A DNA stretch of 62,404 bases from Candidatus Gastranaerophilales bacterium (GTDB lineage Bacteria > Cyanobacteriota > Vampirovibrionia > Gastranaerophilales > Gastranaerophilaceae). The stretch's first letter is position 1. Each line of letters starts with the position of its first letter. Positions 8,831-18,000 of the stretch are shown one piece after another. The stretch is from assembly GCA_944326115.1 (NCBI GenBank), contig CALVCQ010000009.1:1-62404 (forward strand). Reading direction: 5' to 3'. A program made the position numbers and the translations under genes. The notes under the pieces were generated by a model. The model searched no databases. It had not been told where the DNA came from and was given only the letters and a program-made list of their open reading frames with translations.

Positions 8831-11097
8831 TGAAAATCAACGGAAGTTTACACTACGCACAACAACTGAACAAACCTAATTTTAAAGCCTCTCTGATTGC
8901 ACAGATGATGCAAAATTATGAAGCAAAAAATGCAACTGCTTCTAATACGTCAATGAGTCCTTCAAACAATGCGTATATTCCTGTAAACACGCCCTCTGCT
9001 GCTGCTTACAACCGTACTTATGCAGCAGGAAGCCTGATGACGTTATTACTTAATAAAACTAACGCAAACAAAAACACAGCTCCTGTTAGTGCACCGGTAA
9101 GTGTCCCTGCAGAAACAGCACCTGCTGTAAGGGGATATAAAAACAATTTGCGCTCAATGTTCCAGAATAATCAGGCTGTTATCTATGCAATGATACCCAG
9201 AACTTTTAATGCAAAAGATACAAACGGAGACGACTTAATCGACGAAAATGAAGAACCCGGTTATTTTACAAACATGGTTGAAAGACTGGACGAATTAAAA
9301 ACGTACGGTATCAATACGCTGCACTGGCTTCCAATAAACCCGCCCGGACAACTTGCCTCCAAGGGCAGTGCCGGTTCGGTTTATGCACCTATGGATTATC
9401 TGTCAATAGATCCTAAACTTGATGACCCGAGGAACCCTAAATCAGTATACGAAGAAGCAAAAGATGCAATTAATGAATGCCATAAAAGAGGAATAAAAGT
9501 TATGGTTGACCTGCCAAGCTGCATGTCTGTTGATCTTTATGAAAAAAGACCTGATCTGAGAGCAACAGATGCGGAAGGCAACCCTAAAACTCCCGAAGGA
9601 TGGGAAGATATAAGAATGTTTAATCCGTGGGAAGATAAAGACAATAATATATTGAATCCCGCTTTATTTGATTATCATAAAAAATTTATTGATATGTGCA
9701 TAGATCTTGGTATAGACGGAATAAGAGCCGACGTTGGCAGAGCAAAACCGCCGGAATTCTGGGACCATTTGATTTCCTATGCAAGAAGCAAGGATCCTGA
9801 ATTTGCATTTCTGGCAGAATGTTACACTTATGAAGACGCCTCTCCCATGAAAAACATGCCGGCAGATCGTCCCGAAGAAGCATTAGAAGCCGGTTTTGAT
9901 TCATATTACGGTCAGTATCATATTTTCCACATGTGGAAGGCAAAAGATTTTCATAAATTTATTGAAGATAATCTGGAAATGACAAAACGCCATGAAAAAG
10001 GAAAATCTTTAATCGGTTCATTTGCCACACATGACGATATGAGCCCTATGTCAAACGGTGGTCCGGATTATTGCATGATGACAAACGTTGTACAAACGAC
10101 TTTGCCAATGACAAATCCATATATTGTTACGGGTTATGAATCAGGCGACAGATATATTTATGAATATGATAAAGATTCTGCTAATAAAAAATATGTTCAT
10201 AAAACATTTAATCAGCTGTTAGAAAATGCATCATACCAGAGAACCGTTGACTGGTTAATGGCTGCCATCAATTTTGAAGAGCTTCTTCCTGAGCTAAAAC
10301 ATTCAAAATTGGCAGACATACCTGTTACACAGCTTCGTCAAGACAGTAAATACGGAAAAATGGCAGATCTTTTAGTGTCTTCATTTGATAAAATTGAAAA
10401 TTACGTAAATGACAACCCGGAAGCTACATTCAATCAACTATATAACAATTCTGAATTTAAAGACGTATTTAAATCAATAAAAAGTATTGCGGATAAATCT
10501 TTATCTTTGAAAAAGCTGATGTCCTCTCCTGATGCCAGAAAAATGACAGTATCACAACTTGCAGAAAGTCCCGAATACAAAAACATAATAGAATACTTTG
10601 AACATTACAAACTTACCAAAGATAATATTAAGTATTATACAAACCCTCAACATGTTGATATCTTTAACGAATCCAGACGACCGGGAGGAAATCATCCTGA
10701 AATAGGTCAACATTTCGGATATTTAATGAACTGCATACGACCGAAATACGGTGAACTTATTACAAAAGGAGATTATATAGAGTTAAAAGTTGATAATAAT
10801 AACAATGATGAAGTAATTGCTTATGCAAGATGCAAAGGCGGAAAAACACTGGTTACTATCGTAAACCATGATGTAAATTCAAGACAAAAAGTTAAAGTTG
10901 AAATTCCCGGCTTAAGTGCATCTCAAAAACTGGAAGATCTTTCCCCGAAGTACGGAACAGGAAGCCAATGGAAAGCCCAAAATAATGCTATAGAAATTGA
11001 TCTGGGACCGGCACAGGCTCACATCTTTGAAGTAAATGTTCCTGATTTACCTAAAATAATGGAACATACAGGAAAAGTATTTAAGCAAAACTTATAA
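8830..11097 (+). CDS. GH13 family alpha-amylase-like glycoside hydrolase
   Basis: A (beta/alpha)8 enzyme expected to act on alpha-glucans such as starch or glycogen. The catalytic residues are visible: nucleophile D301 in GIRADVGRAKP, acid/base E330 in FLAECYT, and the transition-state stabiliser D402 in ATHDD. Conserved region I is atypical: VMVDLPS replaces the usual D-x-x-x-N-H. The spacing of KPPEFWDHLI and FLAE recalls GlgE-like GH13 enzymes, so transferase activity is possible. Residues 130-141 (DTNGDDLIDENE) form an EF-hand-like calcium loop. The N-terminal 105 residues are an A/P/S/T-rich extension with PNFKA at 16-20 and no signal peptide. AAGGAG precedes the start. Confidence 0.85.
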   Translation: MKINGSLHYAQQLNKPNFKASLIAQMMQNYEAKNATASNTSMSPSNNAYIPVNTPSAAAYNRTYAAGSLMTLLLNKTNANKNTAPVSAPVSVPAETAPAVRGYKNNLRSMFQNNQAVIYAMIPRTFNAKDTNGDDLIDENEEPGYFTNMVERLDELKTYGINTLHWLPINPPGQLASKGSAGSVYAPMDYLSIDPKLDDPRNPKSVYEEAKDAINECHKRGIKVMVDLPSCMSVDLYEKRPDLRATDAEGNPKTPEGWEDIRMFNPWEDKDNNILNPALFDYHKKFIDMCIDLGIDGIRADVGRAKPPEFWDHLISYARSKDPEFAFLAECYTYEDASPMKNMPADRPEEALEAGFDSYYGQYHIFHMWKAKDFHKFIEDNLEMTKRHEKGKSLIGSFATHDDMSPMSNGGPDYCMMTNVVQTTLPMTNPYIVTGYESGDRYIYEYDKDSANKKYVHKTFNQLLENASYQRTVDWLMAAINFEELLPELKHSKLADIPVTQLRQDSKYGKMADLLVSSFDKIENYVNDNPEATFNQLYNNSEFKDVFKSIKSIADKSLSLKKLMSSPDARKMTVSQLAESPEYKNIIEYFEHYKLTKDNIKYYTNPQHVDIFNESRRPGGNHPEIGQHFGYLMNCIRPKYGELITKGDYIELKVDNNNNDEVIAYARCKGGKTLVTIVNHDVNSRQKVKVEIPGLSASQKLEDLSPKYGTGSQWKAQNNAIEIDLGPAQAHIFEVNVPDLPKIMEHTGKVFKQNL

Positions 11098-11145
11098 ACT
11101 TTAAAATCTTTTTATAAACTGCAAAAACAGCGGAAGTTTGTTAAA

Positions 11146-11391
11146 TTAAACCTCCAAAAATAATTTTCTGCCTACTATATTGGGTTTTCCGTTATAATAT
11201 CCTGCAAAATATCCGCCTCTGACAGGTTGATTTTTGCCATAGATACCGGAATTTACAGTTGCTGCAGGCATAAAAGGATTTGTTGAAACTGATGCAAAAG
11301 GATTTACTGCAGCGGGCTGGACTGCGCTTATAGCTGTTGATTTAGATGGAGTAAGTGTTTGTGAAATTAATCCTATAAGATTACGAATCAT
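11146..11391 (-). CDS. Small hypothetical protein
   Basis: The start at 11391 is chosen because AGGAAAGG lies about 6 bases upstream; a longer reading to 11418 has no such site. The 81-aa product begins with an amphipathic hydrophobic helix (MIRNLIGLISQTL), has a low-complexity A/V/S/N/P centre, and ends in a G/Y-rich segment (RGGYFAGYYNGKPN). No family is recognised. It faces the alpha-amylase gene tail to tail. Confidence 0.5.
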   Translation of the reverse strand: MIRNLIGLISQTLTPSKSTAISAVQPAAVNPFASVSTNPFMPAATVNSGIYGKNQPVRGGYFAGYYNGKPNIVGRKLFLEV

Positions 11392-11562
11392 AAAAATCCT
11401 TTCCTGGACGGGGAACAAACCGAATCCTACTTTAGTGACATTTTATTTTTAAGGAAAAAATAGAATTCGTCATGTTTATTATAATACAATATTAAAATTT
11501 GTTAAGTATTTTTTTCTAAAAATCACCCGAAATATGTATGCAAACTTGTTAATGTAATGAGA

Positions 11563-11760
11563 AAATAAAAATGTCTGAGGCGGACTCGCTTGTACTCGAG
11601 AGTAGCCTGATATGTACGGCTCGTAAACTCGCCTACATCTCAAGCTGATAGTGTACACACTCTGCCAAGGAAATATGCCGGTGGCATCTAAAGAAAATTC
11701 AATTGTGAAAGGCAGCGATAAGCAAATCCGGGAAGTAGCCGCAGTCAGTTGACGATATGA
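11563..11760 (+). repeat. Structured leader-like repeat (family M, copy 2)
   Basis: About 160 nt here align with 61748-61905 through repeated blocks: TGTCTGAG, TTGTAC, CCTGAT, CTCAAGCT, GTACACA, AATATGC, GGTGG and CAATTGTGA. Many of the differences are compensatory-looking. The block ends in half of the 71-123 hairpin (AGTCAGTTGACGATATGA at 11743-11760), which stops only about 20 bases before the start of the next small gene. It could be a 5' regulatory leader, an independent RNA or a dispersed repeat. It accounts for most of the otherwise empty stretch 11392-11779. Confidence 0.55.
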
Positions 11761-11779
11761 GATTACAGGAGAAATGATA

Positions 11780-11986
11780 ATGACGAAAAAATGTCCGTTT
11801 AATTTTGACGAATGTATACCGGAATGTGCTTTGTTTATTGCGCCGGATGATTTAAATGAACTTGTCGCAAGCAGACTGACCAGTGTCGGAGTATATGACA
11901 AAATTAACGGTATGTGTGCATTTAAAAATCAGGCTCTTGCAAAAAGCAGAGAAATTTTTGAAAAAAGTCAGTCAAATAAATTTTAA
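11780..11986 (+). CDS. Small cysteine-containing hypothetical protein
   Basis: The second ATG is preferred because ACAGGAG sits 8 bases upstream of it, against 2 bases for the ATG at 11774. The 68-aa protein opens MTKKCPFNFDECIPECALF, with Cys spaced C-x6-C-x3-C, and has a further Cys near residue 43 (MCAF). That could bind metal. There is no signal peptide or TM segment. It directly follows the structured repeat at 11563-11760. The family is not recognised. Confidence 0.6.
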   Translation: MTKKCPFNFDECIPECALFIAPDDLNELVASRLTSVGVYDKINGMCAFKNQALAKSREIFEKSQSNKF

Positions 11987-12066
11987 CCACAAAATAAAAG
12001 CTTTATTTTTAATAAAATAATATTATACTTATAAATATTATTTAATATTTACGGTAAACGGCATCT

Positions 12067-13053
12067 ATGAGTGAAATTAATTTAGGTCAGTTTATAAAAA
12101 ATGTATTTGACTACAGCACAGGCAAAATGCCGGCAAAACAGCCGGGAAAAGTTGCTAATGAAAATTTTCAACGTGCACAAAATGAAGCAATGAAAATGGT
12201 TCAACAGACTGCACAAAATATTGCCAATAATATGGCACGGCAGCAGGATATTCTGCAGACGCAAATGATGCTGAAACAATTGACAAATACCGAACAATCC
12301 TGGTTAATGAAGCACATGTTTGACTTCCCTGAAAATCTTACTCAACTGTTGGAACAAATTGTTACACAGGGCAAAACTGTAACAGCAAATGAGTTGTCAG
12401 CATTAATGACAAAAGAACTGGATATTTCAAAACTGCTTATTCTTCTGCAAACTAACGGAAAAGCTGCACAGGAAAAGCTCGCAAAAATGATTGCAACTAT
12501 GAACCAGTCAGGAATATACAATACACAGCAGCTTAAAGAAATGTCTGTACTCATAAATGCGTGCATTCCAGCTAATGATGCATCACAGGCACAGATACTT
12601 AAAAGTCTTATGGTTATGTATTTACCGTGGCTTCCGTTGAATGAAAGTGCAGGTTTTCAATTTGGTGCGGAAGATACGCAAAACGGACAAAAAAATGCAG
12701 GTGAAGATACAATTACCATTGTTATAACCACTAAGAATTATGGTATGGTCAAAATTCTTTTGTTCAAAGAAGACAGAGGATTCTGTATGGATGTGAATTG
12801 TTCTGATTCATTTCCTAAAGACAGATTTAATGAAGCAATAAAAGCAGAAAACTCTTTACACCTTACTGAAAATCCAACTTACTCAGTAAGAAAATCAGTT
12901 GAAAATGAAGAACGGCAAAAAGAAATAAAAGTAGAATTTTCAAAATCGGCAAAAATATCCCCGCAGCTGCTCATTATTGTTCATTCAATTATACGGATTA
13001 TCACGGACATTGATAATACCGGCACGTTACTCGAAAAAAGAAAAAATCTTTAA
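12067..13053 (+). CDS. Hypothetical protein, possibly FliK-like at its C-terminus
   Basis: This 328-aa protein is Q/N/M rich and helical over its first about 180 residues. A central MYLPWLPLNES is followed by a beta-rich stretch (ITIVITTKNYGMVKILLF). That order, LP-x-LPL then strand-turn-strand, resembles hook-length-control-like C-terminal domains, but the match is weak. No signal peptide or TM segment is seen. The start has a poor ribosome site. It ends just before a shared terminator with alaS. Confidence 0.5.
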   Translation: MSEINLGQFIKNVFDYSTGKMPAKQPGKVANENFQRAQNEAMKMVQQTAQNIANNMARQQDILQTQMMLKQLTNTEQSWLMKHMFDFPENLTQLLEQIVTQGKTVTANELSALMTKELDISKLLILLQTNGKAAQEKLAKMIATMNQSGIYNTQQLKEMSVLINACIPANDASQAQILKSLMVMYLPWLPLNESAGFQFGAEDTQNGQKNAGEDTITIVITTKNYGMVKILLFKEDRGFCMDVNCSDSFPKDRFNEAIKAENSLHLTENPTYSVRKSVENEERQKEIKVEFSKSAKISPQLLIIVHSIIRIITDIDNTGTLLEKRKNL

Positions 13054-13080
13054 ATATTCAGCTATTAATAAATTAATGCA

Positions 13081-13108
13081 AAAAGCTCTTATGTATATAA
13101 GAGCTTTT
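13081..13108. terminator. Bidirectional rho-independent terminator
   Basis: A perfect 12-bp stem (AAAAGCTCTTAT / ATAAGAGCTTTT) with a 4-nt loop sits between the convergent 12067-13053 gene and alaS. Its A- and T-rich arm ends allow it to work in both directions. Confidence 0.8.
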
Positions 13109-13139
13109 CAAAATTTACGCTTTCACATTCAAAAAGAAA

Positions 13140-15848
13140 TCAAAAAGCCTTAATTTCTTTTTCAATAATTGAAAGAATTTTATCAAGGTTTGCCGCATTA
13201 GCACCGGCACCCTGTGCAAAATTCGGTCTGCCGCCGCCTTTGCCTTCGGTTGCAGCAGCGATTTCGCCCACGATTTTGCCGGCGTTGACGCCTTTTTGTA
13301 CAAAGTTGTCAGAAACTTTGACCATTATAAATACACCGCCGTCTTTTTTAAGTGCACCGACAACAATAATACTGTTTCCCAGTCTGCTTGATAATTTTTC
13401 AACAAACTCTTTGACCATTGCAGGTTCAAAATCTTCGATTTTAGAAATAAAGAGCTTACCGCCTTCTATATCCTGTGTTTTGCTTAAAAAAGTAGAGAAT
13501 TTAGCGTTTGCAATCTCTTTTTGCAGTTCAACAGTGCGTTTGGTCAGAGTTTTGTTTGTTTCTATCAGTTTGTCCACTCTCTCGCCGATTTCGTTTACCT
13601 GAGATTTGAACAGGTGGGCGAGTTTTTCAGCTTCTTTTGCTCTTTCGTTTAAGAAATTGAATGCAGCATCGGCAACAACGATCTCAATACGTCTAGACCC
13701 CGCTGATATTGCGGATTCCTGCACAACTTTAGCCAGTCTGATTTCTGATGTGTTGTGAACATGCGTACCGCCGCAGAGTTCTCTCGAAACAAAATTGCCG
13801 TCTTTGTCTTTTATTCCGACAACACGCACTTTGTCGCCGTATTTTTCGCCAAACAGTGCCATTGCACCGCATTTTTTAGCTTCTTCTGCGTCCATAATGT
13901 CGGTGTGCTGAGGCAAGCCTTGCGAAATCCAGCCATTTAAAACAGTTTCCACCTGTTCGATTTCAGAAGCAGTCATTGCCCTGTCAAACGAAAAGTCAAA
14001 ACGCGCCTTGTCAGGCTCAACCTGAGAACCTGCCTGTTTTACGCCGTCACCGAGAACTTTTCTCAAGGCTGACTGCAAAAGGTGTGTGCAGGTGTGGTGA
14101 GCGGTGATTTGTTTTCTTCTGTCCTCGTCAATCGCCGCACAAACATCATCACCCGGTTTTATGCTGCCTTCTGTGATTTCTGTTCTGTGGCCGTAGAGGT
14201 TATCCACTTTAAAGGTGTTTAAGACTCTTGCTTTAAAGTTTTTGCCTTCTATAACGCCCGAATCTCCGACCTGACCGCCGCATTCAGCATAAAACGGTGT
14301 TGTATCAAGCACTATATCGACAATTTCGCCTTCTTCTGCAGTGTCAATTTTTTTAGCGTCTTTTACCAGAGCAACTACTTTTGCCTCTGTGCAAGGCTTT
14401 TCATACCCGACAAAGTTTGTTTCGCCAAATTCTTTTTCTATATCAATATAGATAAGGTCGTCTGTTAAGATAATTTTTTGCGCTGCAGCTTTAGCACGTT
14501 CTTTTTGCGCCTGCATGCAGGTTTTAAAGCCGTCCTCGTCAACGGAAATACCTTTTTCCTGTGCGATTTCAACCGTCAATTCCAGAGGGAAACCGTAAGT
14601 GTCGTAAAGTTTAAAAGCATTTTCACCGCTGATTTCTTTAAAAGCGGGCTGCCCGTCAACGCCTGTTGCAGCGTTGAGCAGGTCATCGAGGAGTTTTTGA
14701 CCTCTGTCCAGTGTCTGTTTAAACTTTTCTTCTTCTTTTTTGATGACGTCTTTGATTTTTTGGCGGTTTTCTTCAAGTTCCGGATAAGCCTCTTTGTAAT
14801 TGTCCACAACCGTATCAACAATGTTGTACAAAAACGGAAGCTCAAGCCCGAGCATTTTGCCGTGTCTTAGTGCACGGCGCATAATCATACGAAGAACGTA
14901 ATTTCTGCCTTCGTTACCCGGAACAATTCCGTCAGAAATCATAAATGTAACGCATCTTGCGTGGTCTGTGATGATTCTTAAAGAGATATCTGTTTTGTTG
15001 TCTTTTTTGTACTCTTTGCCTGTCATTTCACAGACTTTGTTCAAAATAGGCGTCAAAAGGTCTGTTTCAAAGGTAGAGGTTTTACCCTGAACAACCATTG
15101 CAATTCTCTCAAGCCCCATGCCTGTATCCACGTTTTTCTTTTCAAGCGGGGTGTAGTTGCCTTCTTTGTCTTTAAAAAGTTCCGTAAATACAAGGTTCCA
15201 GATTTCGACCCATCTGTCGCACTCGCAGGTGGCAACAGAGCAGTTGTCAGAGCATTTCAGCTCTTCGCCGAGGTCGTAGTGAATTTCAGAACACGGCCCG
15301 CAGGAGCCCACATCTGATACAGGGCCCCAGAAGTTGTCTTTTTTGCCTTTTCTAAAGATTTTTTCTGCAGGGATGCCGACCTTGTTATGCCAGATATCAA
15401 AGGCCTCGTCGTCATCTTTATAGATTGTGATATAGAGCCTGTTGGGGTCTAGGTGAAGATAATTTGTGACAAAATCCCACGCCCAGGGGATAACTTCTTC
15501 TTTGTAATAATCGCCGAAGGAGAAATTTCCGAGCATTTCAAAAAAGGTGTGGTGTCTTGGTGTTCTGCCCACATTTTCGATGTCAGAGTCTTTTCCGCCT
15601 GCACGTGCGCATTTTTGGCAGGTTGTGATTCGTTTCGGGTCATAGGGGCATTCTTCATAGCCCAAAAAATACGGCACAAACTGCAGCATGCCTGCTGTTG
15701 TCAAAAGCACTGTCGGGTTGTCCGGCACGAGTGACGAGCTTTTTACTATTGTGGACTGGTGTTTTTCAGCAAAGAATTTTAAAAATGCTTTTCTTATTTG
15801 TGCGCCTGTGAGCGGTTTTTGTTTTGTATTATCAACTGTTTCTGACAT
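13140..15848 (-). CDS. alaS: Alanyl-tRNA synthetase
   Basis: Class II synthetase charging tRNA-Ala. The 902-aa length is normal, with the catalytic core (GRTPRHHTFFEMLGNFSFGDY), the G-rich motif 3 region, the editing domain with HHTCTHLLQSAL and CGGTHVHNT (the zinc-binding HxxxH and C-x3-H), and the C-terminal C-Ala domain ending GGGRPNFAQGAG. A cluster KCSDNCSVATCECD near residue 215 adds extra Cys. A tRNA-Ala gene lies about 32 kb away in this window. Confidence 0.98.
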   Translation of the reverse strand: MSETVDNTKQKPLTGAQIRKAFLKFFAEKHQSTIVKSSSLVPDNPTVLLTTAGMLQFVPYFLGYEECPYDPKRITTCQKCARAGGKDSDIENVGRTPRHHTFFEMLGNFSFGDYYKEEVIPWAWDFVTNYLHLDPNRLYITIYKDDDEAFDIWHNKVGIPAEKIFRKGKKDNFWGPVSDVGSCGPCSEIHYDLGEELKCSDNCSVATCECDRWVEIWNLVFTELFKDKEGNYTPLEKKNVDTGMGLERIAMVVQGKTSTFETDLLTPILNKVCEMTGKEYKKDNKTDISLRIITDHARCVTFMISDGIVPGNEGRNYVLRMIMRRALRHGKMLGLELPFLYNIVDTVVDNYKEAYPELEENRQKIKDVIKKEEEKFKQTLDRGQKLLDDLLNAATGVDGQPAFKEISGENAFKLYDTYGFPLELTVEIAQEKGISVDEDGFKTCMQAQKERAKAAAQKIILTDDLIYIDIEKEFGETNFVGYEKPCTEAKVVALVKDAKKIDTAEEGEIVDIVLDTTPFYAECGGQVGDSGVIEGKNFKARVLNTFKVDNLYGHRTEITEGSIKPGDDVCAAIDEDRRKQITAHHTCTHLLQSALRKVLGDGVKQAGSQVEPDKARFDFSFDRAMTASEIEQVETVLNGWISQGLPQHTDIMDAEEAKKCGAMALFGEKYGDKVRVVGIKDKDGNFVSRELCGGTHVHNTSEIRLAKVVQESAISAGSRRIEIVVADAAFNFLNERAKEAEKLAHLFKSQVNEIGERVDKLIETNKTLTKRTVELQKEIANAKFSTFLSKTQDIEGGKLFISKIEDFEPAMVKEFVEKLSSRLGNSIIVVGALKKDGGVFIMVKVSDNFVQKGVNAGKIVGEIAAATEGKGGGRPNFAQGAGANAANLDKILSIIEKEIKAF

Positions 15849-15898
15849 ACTTCTTAATCCTTCTGTTAATCTAATATGGTGTCGCAGTTACCGCCGGC

Positions 15899-15991
15899 TC
15901 TCTTGAAATCAGACGTTATGCCGGAGTAACGTCCGGCTCCACCTCAGAGGCATTCCCTCATTTTATTCGGTCAGTCCCGTCTGATTCCGCT
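15899..15991 (+). repeat. Palindromic element, R family copy R1
   Basis: 93-bp element with the family ends TCTCTTG and TCCGCT. The outer stem is AAATCAGACG / CGTCTGATT. The 3' portion (GTCAG-CCCG-CTGATTCCGCT pattern) matches copy R3 inside the MuF gene. It lies 50 bp upstream of alaS in the divergent orientation and could form a strong hairpin in the alaS leader. Confidence 0.7.
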
Positions 15992-16059
15992 CAACGCAGC
16001 CTGCACCTGCTCACCTTTTCAGTATATAATAATTATTATTGGGTACGCAAAAGCCCTGC

Positions 16060-16260
16060 TTTTGACTTAGCCCCTCTCATAAAATATGACTAAATATCAT
16101 ATTTTATCCGGCAGAGTCTCTATTTAGGCTTGACATTTAGTCAACTCTAAACAGCGTTCTTGTTCACGTCATTTCCCTCTCACAAAACAATTCAGCGGAT
16201 TGTTTTGTTTGACGGAGTTTTGTAACGAATTTTTCTAGGACAAACTTTATCCTAACTTAA
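16060..16260 (-). repeat. Two family M hairpin modules upstream of alaS
   Basis: Positions 16073-16122 read on the minus strand as GACTCTGCCG, a variable 15-bp hairpin and GAGAGG, the same frame as at 203-240 and 61987-62034. A second, degenerate module at 16180-16216 has arms AAAACAATTC and GATTGTTTTG and is followed by a tail (ACGAATTTTTCT) also found at 33654-33665. No gene is visible between 15849 and 16373; R1 and these modules fill about 300 bases of it and I see nothing else. Confidence 0.5.
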
Positions 16261-16373
16261 TTTTACTATAAAAAAGGTATACAAAAAATTAAAAATATAC
16301 AGACATTCAATCATCAATATGTAATTTCTTAAAAAATAATTACATCAATCCCTGCGCCATATCAAAAGTTCTG

Positions 16374-16946
16374 TCATGAATTATTTCTGAATTGGTCTTT
16401 CAAATATTTTTTCACCTTTAAATCATTAATAATTGCGTTAAACATTCTTTCACGCTGCTGTTGTGTCGCAAATTTATTTGTTTCCACACTTGCTCTTACA
16501 GTTTCTACATCTGTTTTATCAAGTATGATATTATCAGGATTGTATCCTGATAAATCATACTTATACGGATTTTTTTCTTCCTCGATATTTCCGTTTAAAT
16601 CCCGACAAGATGAACTGTTCCAAATTTTATGAGAAAACTTTATATCATTAATTTGAAGATTCAAAGGATTAGCATAGGTATTAATTTTTTTTATAATTTC
16701 CTGCTTAAACATCAACAACTCTGAGCTAACAGAAGCATTAGCACATGCAACTGTTAATACACCATCCCTGCTTAACGATTCTATTCTCGAATATTTTTCA
16801 AATTTTTTACCTGCAACTTTATTCCAGAACCTGAACAAAGTTGCTTTTTTTACACCGTATCTAAGACCTGAATTTTGAACAATATCGTTCATAACAGAGC
16901 CTAGTGTATTAAAATCTGTATAAAAAAATTCTCTGTCTTTTTTCAT
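16374..16946 (-). CDS. DciA-like (DUF721) protein
   Basis: DUF721/DciA proteins assist loading of the replicative helicase DnaB in bacteria lacking DnaC. The N-terminal 110 residues show the pattern: LFRFWNKVAGKKFEKYSR, then GVLTVACANASVSSELLMFKQEIIKKIN, a hydrophobic strand followed by an E/L-rich helix. The C-terminal 80 residues are charged and not conserved. It is followed after 9 bp by the CMP-sugar synthetase gene on the opposite side, reading in the same direction. Confidence 0.65.
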   Translation of the reverse strand: MKKDREFFYTDFNTLGSVMNDIVQNSGLRYGVKKATLFRFWNKVAGKKFEKYSRIESLSRDGVLTVACANASVSSELLMFKQEIIKKINTYANPLNLQINDIKFSHKIWNSSSCRDLNGNIEEEKNPYKYDLSGYNPDNIILDKTDVETVRASVETNKFATQQQRERMFNAIINDLKVKKYLKDQFRNNS

Positions 16947-16954
16947 AATAAAAA

Positions 16955-17659
16955 TTATTGCACTGACTGTCTTTGCTCTATTATTTTCCCGATATTTTCA
17001 AAATCTTCTGCAGTGTCTATATCGCCCACAGAACCGTTAAGATATAAAAGCGGCTTTTTACCAATAAAATCTTTTACCTCTTTCATTACATCGGTTTTTA
17101 TAATATAAGTGGCACCGGTTTCAATAAGAAGAGGGTAATGTCTGTCAGTATCCTGTCTGCGTGGGCGGTGTCTGTAGTCATATAATCCTTGATATTCACA
17201 GGTATCAGGATTCTGACTCCACATAGCATGGGTTATTCCTATTCTTCTCGCAGCAAAAACAGAATCACAGCCCTTTTCTTCATTTTCCAAAAACAGTTCA
17301 AAAGCTTCGTCCAGCTCTTTTGAGTCTCTTAAAGGACATGTTGCCTGCAAAAGTATCACTACATCAGGATGATAATTTTGTTTTGCTAACTCATCTACTA
17401 CCTGCAACAGCACCGGTGCGGTTTTCGTTTCATCCTGTGCGAGTTCTGCCGGTCTGTCGACAACTTCTGCACCAAGTGAAAGTACGACTTCTTTAATTTT
17501 TGGACTTTCTGTTGACACTACGGTTCTTGTAACATATTTAGAATTGTGCGCAGCATCAATCGTATATGCAACAAGAGGTCTGCCCGCAAGCAGTTTAATA
17601 TTTTTTCCGGGTACACCTTTTGAACCGCCTCTAACGGGAATTATTGCTAAAACTTCCAT
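16955..17659 (-). CDS. Acylneuraminate cytidylyltransferase-like CMP-sugar synthetase
   Basis: Activates a nonulosonic acid (sialic, legionaminic or pseudaminic type) with CTP for surface or flagellin glycosylation. The nucleotide-binding opening IIPVRGGSKGVPGKNIKLLAGRPL is diagnostic, followed by LLQATCPLR and the GDIDTAEDFE ending. At 234 aa it matches NeuA/PseF/LegF length. Which sugar is used cannot be told from sequence. Since the cell is flagellated, glycan modification of flagellin is one possibility. Confidence 0.85.
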   Translation of the reverse strand: MEVLAIIPVRGGSKGVPGKNIKLLAGRPLVAYTIDAAHNSKYVTRTVVSTESPKIKEVVLSLGAEVVDRPAELAQDETKTAPVLLQVVDELAKQNYHPDVVILLQATCPLRDSKELDEAFELFLENEEKGCDSVFAARRIGITHAMWSQNPDTCEYQGLYDYRHRPRRQDTDRHYPLLIETGATYIIKTDVMKEVKDFIGKKPLLYLNGSVGDIDTAEDFENIGKIIEQRQSVQ

Positions 17660-17696
17660 ATAAATTCCTAATGTCCTTAATTTTTACACAAATTTA

Positions 17697-17885
17697 TTAA
17701 TCAAGAATTTCTTCAAGTATTTTTGCATTATTCAATGCTTTTTGAGGACTCGGCAGTTTTGTACGTTTTATATAGCTTCTTAAAGCTTCACGTACCAGTT
17801 CGCTTCTTGTTCTTTGTTCATTATCAGCTACCTGATCGATTTTGTTTAAAAATTCATCGGGCATTGATACCAATATTCTTGCCAT
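17697..17885 (-). CDS. Ribbon-helix-helix (CopG-type) DNA-binding protein
   Basis: A 62-aa protein with the RHH fold: strand ARILVSMP, helix DEFLNKIDQVADNEQ, turn RTRSELVREALRSYIKR. This is the size of a type II antitoxin or small repressor. No toxin ORF adjoins it; the next gene downstream is the CMP-sugar synthetase 38 bp away, which it might regulate. AAAAGGAGAAAAT precedes the start. Confidence 0.8.
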   Translation of the reverse strand: MARILVSMPDEFLNKIDQVADNEQRTRSELVREALRSYIKRTKLPSPQKALNNAKILEEILD

Positions 17886-18000
17886 ATTTTCTCCTTTTAT
17901 GATTAATAGTCTTTGTCAGCAACTTCAACACATTTATTATACATCAAAAAGTTATATTTTCTATATCACCTGGTACTAATTTTATAATAATGTTACATTA

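Noticed and set aside
11563-11760. Known riboswitch, 6S RNA, tmRNA or group I intron
   Set aside because: I looked for the conserved cores I know (cobalamin box, c-di-GMP core, tmRNA tRNA-like ends, group I P/Q/R/S) and found none; not a proof of absence.
17697-17885. Toxin-antitoxin module with the CopG-type protein
   Set aside because: No toxin-sized ORF with a known fold adjoins it on either side.
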